Shown piece after piece: positions 60,928-64,000 of a stretch of DNA of 64,000 nucleotides. Source of the stretch: Limonium bicolor (lineage: Eukaryota; Streptophyta; Magnoliopsida; Caryophyllales; Plumbaginaceae); assembly GCA_023374045.1 (NCBI GenBank), contig CM041776.1:135721296-135785295 (forward strand). The letters are read 5' to 3'. The translations under genes were made by a program, and so were the position numbers. The number at the start of each line of letters is the position of its first letter. Within the stretch, counting starts at the first letter, position 1. A model generated the notes under the pieces. The model was not told where the DNA came from, made no database searches, and worked only from the letters and a program-made list of their open reading frames with translations.

Positions 60928-62388
60928 CTGGTCTAGTTGAGGGCCCTGGCGCCTCAGACCGGTCCACCACATTCAGGGCGGCCTTGCTAGGTCCCGACCC
61001 TTTCCCTTTCTGGGAATCAGTGTGCCTCTGATCTGTGGGTGGCTGGTTAGCCGACTTCGGGCCATCGATGGTCGTTGTGGCCTTACCCTTCCACTGCCCC
61101 TTGGGCTTGTTGACTCTGCTGTTGGGGTTCTGGTAACACTCATAGTCATGGTGACCCCACTTCTCGCAGTAGCCACACTGCACATCATTTCCTTTGCAGT
61201 CCTTGCCGGGGTGGTCTCCGTTACACCACTTACAGTAGTAGTGGCGCTCCGGTCCAGAACCCGTGCTAGCTGCTATCACAGTACACAATCAATACTTACT
61301 TCATAACTTAACAACATACACTTCAACTTGACACACAAGGTTAAATAATTACCCTTAGGCGGGTAAGAGCGTAGGGGTTTCACCGCGTATGCATATGTGA
61401 GCTTCAGTGGCTCCTCAGCTGTGGGGTTTGGGTTTGGCCCTTGTCACCCTGGTGCTCACTCTTCTGGGGCTGGGGGTAAGGCTTCTTCTTCTTCTTCCTC
61501 CCCCGTACCCCTGCGGACTCTGGTCCTCGCTCGTGGCCTTGTGCTTGTGCGCATTCTCCTCGTCCCTCAGACGGACGGTAATCTCAACCTTAGCAGCGGC
61601 ATGATAGCACTCCTGGATTTAGGTTGTCAGTCATGCCCCGTAAAACATACTCACAAACTCACATTAATATTCACTTATGGATTACACTTATCACATCACA
61701 CTTCATTCAAATTACCTGCAAGGTAGTATACTCAGCTGGCCCCATCCCATAGCGAAGACGGTGGCTGAGACCGTTGTAGAAACGGTTTACCAGCACCCGG
61801 TTCGAGTACCCCAAGTCCGGTAATAGGTGGATCAGGCCGGTGAAAGCGGTGTAGTAATCATCAACCGACATCTTATCCCCCTGCCTCAGACTATCCAGCT
61901 CTAGGCGCTTGGCCTCTTGCACATGCACAGGATAATACTTGGCTCGCAGCAGAGCCGTATACTCTCTCCAACCAAATGAGGATCCGCCATCCGGTCCTCT
62001 CTCACAAGCTTCCACCAACTTTGTGCCGAACCCTTTAGGTAGTAAGCGGCAAGACGGACCTTGGCTCCAGCAGGCACATCCAAGGACTCGTAGGCGGTCT
62101 CCAACTCGGAGATGTACGCCTCCAGCTTACGTGGGTCGGTCTCCCCATGAAACGACGGGGGTCTCAGATCTGCCAACGCCTTGACCCAGTTGGTCTCCCG
62201 TGGCGGTGGCGGTGGTGGTTGAACTTCGGGCTGTTGCCCTGCTGAATTGCAGCTACTAGTTGTGGGACCATCTGGGCTACGACGGCCGCAACATCGTCGG
62301 CCATGACTTGCGCCGTAGGGTTCTCTCCCTGGTTCCCAGTATCACCTATGCCGCGCCCGCGGCCTCGACCTCGCGGTCTACCTGACAT
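60928..62388 (-). pseudogene. gag: gag of element E, two internal introns
   Basis: ATG at 62388: MSGRPRGRGRGRGIGD, an Arg/Gly-rich N-terminus. The Gag core reads SLDVPAGAKVRLAAYYLKG, SAQSWWKLVRED and MSVDDYYTAFTGLIHLLPDL. Introns: 61613-61715 (103 bp, phase 0, after TTLQ, before ECYHAA) and about 61270-61352 (83 bp, phase 1, after PPK). Exon 3 has two zinc knuckles, CKWCNGDHPGKDC and CGYCEKWGHHDYEC. Frameshifts lie near 62190 and 61950-62000. Both introns match those of element B in place and phase. The C-terminus is hydrophilic, ending at 60928 if spliced to AlkB. Confidence 0.88.
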
Positions 62389-62589
62389 CGGAATTCACAT
62401 GAACATTCATTAGCATTGTGCATGCACACTTATCGGTTCCAACGGTTGTAACGTTTCCCGACAACAAGGTATCTCCACACTTAGTTAGTGGTTATCCTTT
62501 ACGTAACTGCTCACTTAGGTAACTATGGTTAGGTTCCCTAACTCGGTATATTCCTAAGCTCGGTATTCTAGTCATCAGAGCGATAATTT

Positions 62590-62601
62590 GCTCTAATACC
62601 A
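62590..62601 (-). other. Primer-binding site of element E
   Basis: Minus strand TGGTATTAGAGC, one mismatch from the canonical initiator Met-tRNA complement, five bases after the LTR. AGAGC and GCTCT (62590-62594 and 62577-62581) can pair. Confidence 0.85.
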
Positions 62602-62606
62602 CTTTT

Positions 62607-64000
62607 TGTAACACCCCTACTACACACTTAGCATTAAATAAAATCGCAGCGGAAAAAAAAAACAACCAACAATAACTAATCGATTCGGTGCTACAACGCC
62701 GTCAACCACCCACGTGGTTAACAAGGCAGAATAAATACAAGTGTACCGGTCTGATGATCAGACTCCCGAGCATTAGGTACTAACAACCATATATATACAT
62801 AACCAACATACCGAGTATTTAATACAAACCATCACTGTAAACTGTAAACGACCATCACTGTCATACAACGGTACCAAATATAACGCCTCGGGAGCACAGG
62901 CGCATCCCGGGCTCAACATCCAAATAGCCAAAAGTAGTCCTGCAGCCTAGAATCTATAGCCATTCCGCTTCCTCGATCCTCATCTTGCAGTAAAAATATG
63001 GAGCCCCCGAAGGGGTCAGCAACCCTTGGCTGGTATGGTTAACGCGCAGCCCATCGGCTACCGGGATACGCGCAACTAATTGTCATGATGACATGGCATT
63101 CATTTTAACATATAACATATACATATGGCATAGCAACAATATTGCATAGCACCACATCACATACACAGTGGGTACACTTCCCACAACAACAAACCAAGAA
63201 GGTTAATCAACATAAGAAGCCTAGAGAATGGTTCACCCTCATGTTAAGCTTGTTACACACACTCATTACCGTTCTGTTAGTCGAATGAGTAACTTAAGTC
63301 ACAGATGGTTCGGATATTGTGACCCGAACACACCACACAACACATGTTCCCACTAAAACGATCATAATTCAGAAAGGTAAGCTTTGGAGGAAGCTAGCGG
63401 GAGACCGAACGCCAAATAAAGGAGAACAATCTTACCATCATAAGAGTTGAATCTGATACAGATGTCTACTCTTAAACTTACATGCATGACCGGACAACCG
63501 GATTCCTCACCCCAGTTAGCACTTGTTAGAAGTTCAACAGTGGAACTTAACAAACAATTCACAAGCAAGTGGTAAGTCATGTTAGACACACACAAGGGAA
63601 ATGAGTCACGTCATAACATCACAATAGTATAAACAACTGTAAACTCATTACATGACTTAATCTTACAAGGTCATAAACACACAGAAAAATACACAACACA
63701 CAAGCCGGTGTAAACCGGTAGGCAACAGACTGCAAGAAAACCATACCTTGGTCCTTGCTTCGATTGATTTCCACTGTAGGTCACCCCTATACATGTTTAA
63801 GAATGTCGGTTATTAACTTACTTACCTTCAAATTCACTAAGTGTTTAACAAGGTTATATGACATGTTTTAATCCCCAAACTTATCCTTGATTACCTTCAT
63901 CATACCCCCTAGGGTTAACTACTTAAGCCACACTTTGTTTGTTTCTTTTTTTTACAAGTTTTGGTCCGACCGAACTTACCGACCGACCTTACACAAGGTC
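62607..64000 (-). repeat. 5' LTR of element E, incomplete
   Basis: Matches 28825-30220 closely, with differences mostly in homopolymer length. The hairpin array begins at about 63964. The rest lies beyond the window. Confidence 0.92.

Larger units (their letters stand above)
28825..64000 (-). mobile_element. Element E: Ty3/gypsy retrotransposon carrying an AlkB domain (runs off right edge)
   Basis: 3' LTR 28825-32864, polypurine tract 32866-32883, end of pol 33202-33412, [element F inserted], pol 56692-59870, AlkB-like domain 60047-60783, gag 60928-62388, primer-binding site 62590-62601, 5' LTR from 62607. Both LTRs read TGTAACACCCC...ATTTCA on the plus strand. The reverse transcriptase and RNase H/integrase order and the C-terminal chromodomain-like segment place it with chromovirus-type Ty3/gypsy elements. 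Multiple frameshifts and stops make this copy inactive. Confidence 0.9.

Overview
The window is nuclear DNA of a flowering plant, probably a eudicot, and is made of transposable elements inserted into one another. I see no convincing host gene, tRNA, rRNA or CRISPR array. The evidence for a plant is the set of Ty3/gypsy elements with initiator-Met-tRNA primer sites, two CACTA (En/Spm) DNA transposons with hairpin-rich ends, and GT-AG introns inside the retroelement genes. The species cannot be named from the sequence.

Layout, left to right. (1) 1-2853: right-hand part of a short CACTA element (CACTA1), inserted in the 5' LTR of retroelement A. (2) 2854-25216: element A (+), with a non-coding 5.8-kb interior and a 3' LTR split by element B. 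(3) 13193-24546: element B (+), a gag-only element rearranged by two tandem duplications and an LTR-LTR deletion, so that gag is present twice. (4) 25217-28824: three truncated LTR pieces, A' (-), C (+) and D (+). (5) 28825-64000 and beyond: element E (-), a full Ty3/gypsy element with gag, an AlkB-like dioxygenase domain and pol. (6) 33413-56691: element F (+), a second full Ty3/gypsy element inserted in the 3' end of E pol, also with gag, AlkB-like domain and pol; its target-site duplication is CATGA. (7) 42235-51354: CACTA2 (-), inserted in F integrase with target duplication AAT. It carries a tnp2-type transposase gene and a TNPA/DUF8039/Ulp1-like gene. The nest A' > C > D > E > F > CACTA2 is six insertions deep.

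The most interesting content is in E and F. Both encode, between Gag and protease, a domain resembling plant ALKBH1-type Fe(II)/2-oxoglutarate dioxygenases. All signature residues are present (HxD, distal His, RxNxTxR). In E a candidate intron would join Gag to this domain in frame. The gag genes of B and E share two introns at identical positions and phases, which F lacks; F has a different intron just before its protease, which E lacks. A, B, E and F all have a second polypurine-tract-like sequence upstream of the usual one, and A, E and F have a hairpin overlapping the primer-binding site. A, B and F share a compact block of about 70 bp that sits in the interior of A and B but in the LTRs of F.

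Nearly all coding regions carry frameshifts, so the copies here are probably dead, although some one-base differences in homopolymers may be sequencing errors. All boundaries come from reading the sequence by eye. Family names rest on recognised motifs, not on a database search.
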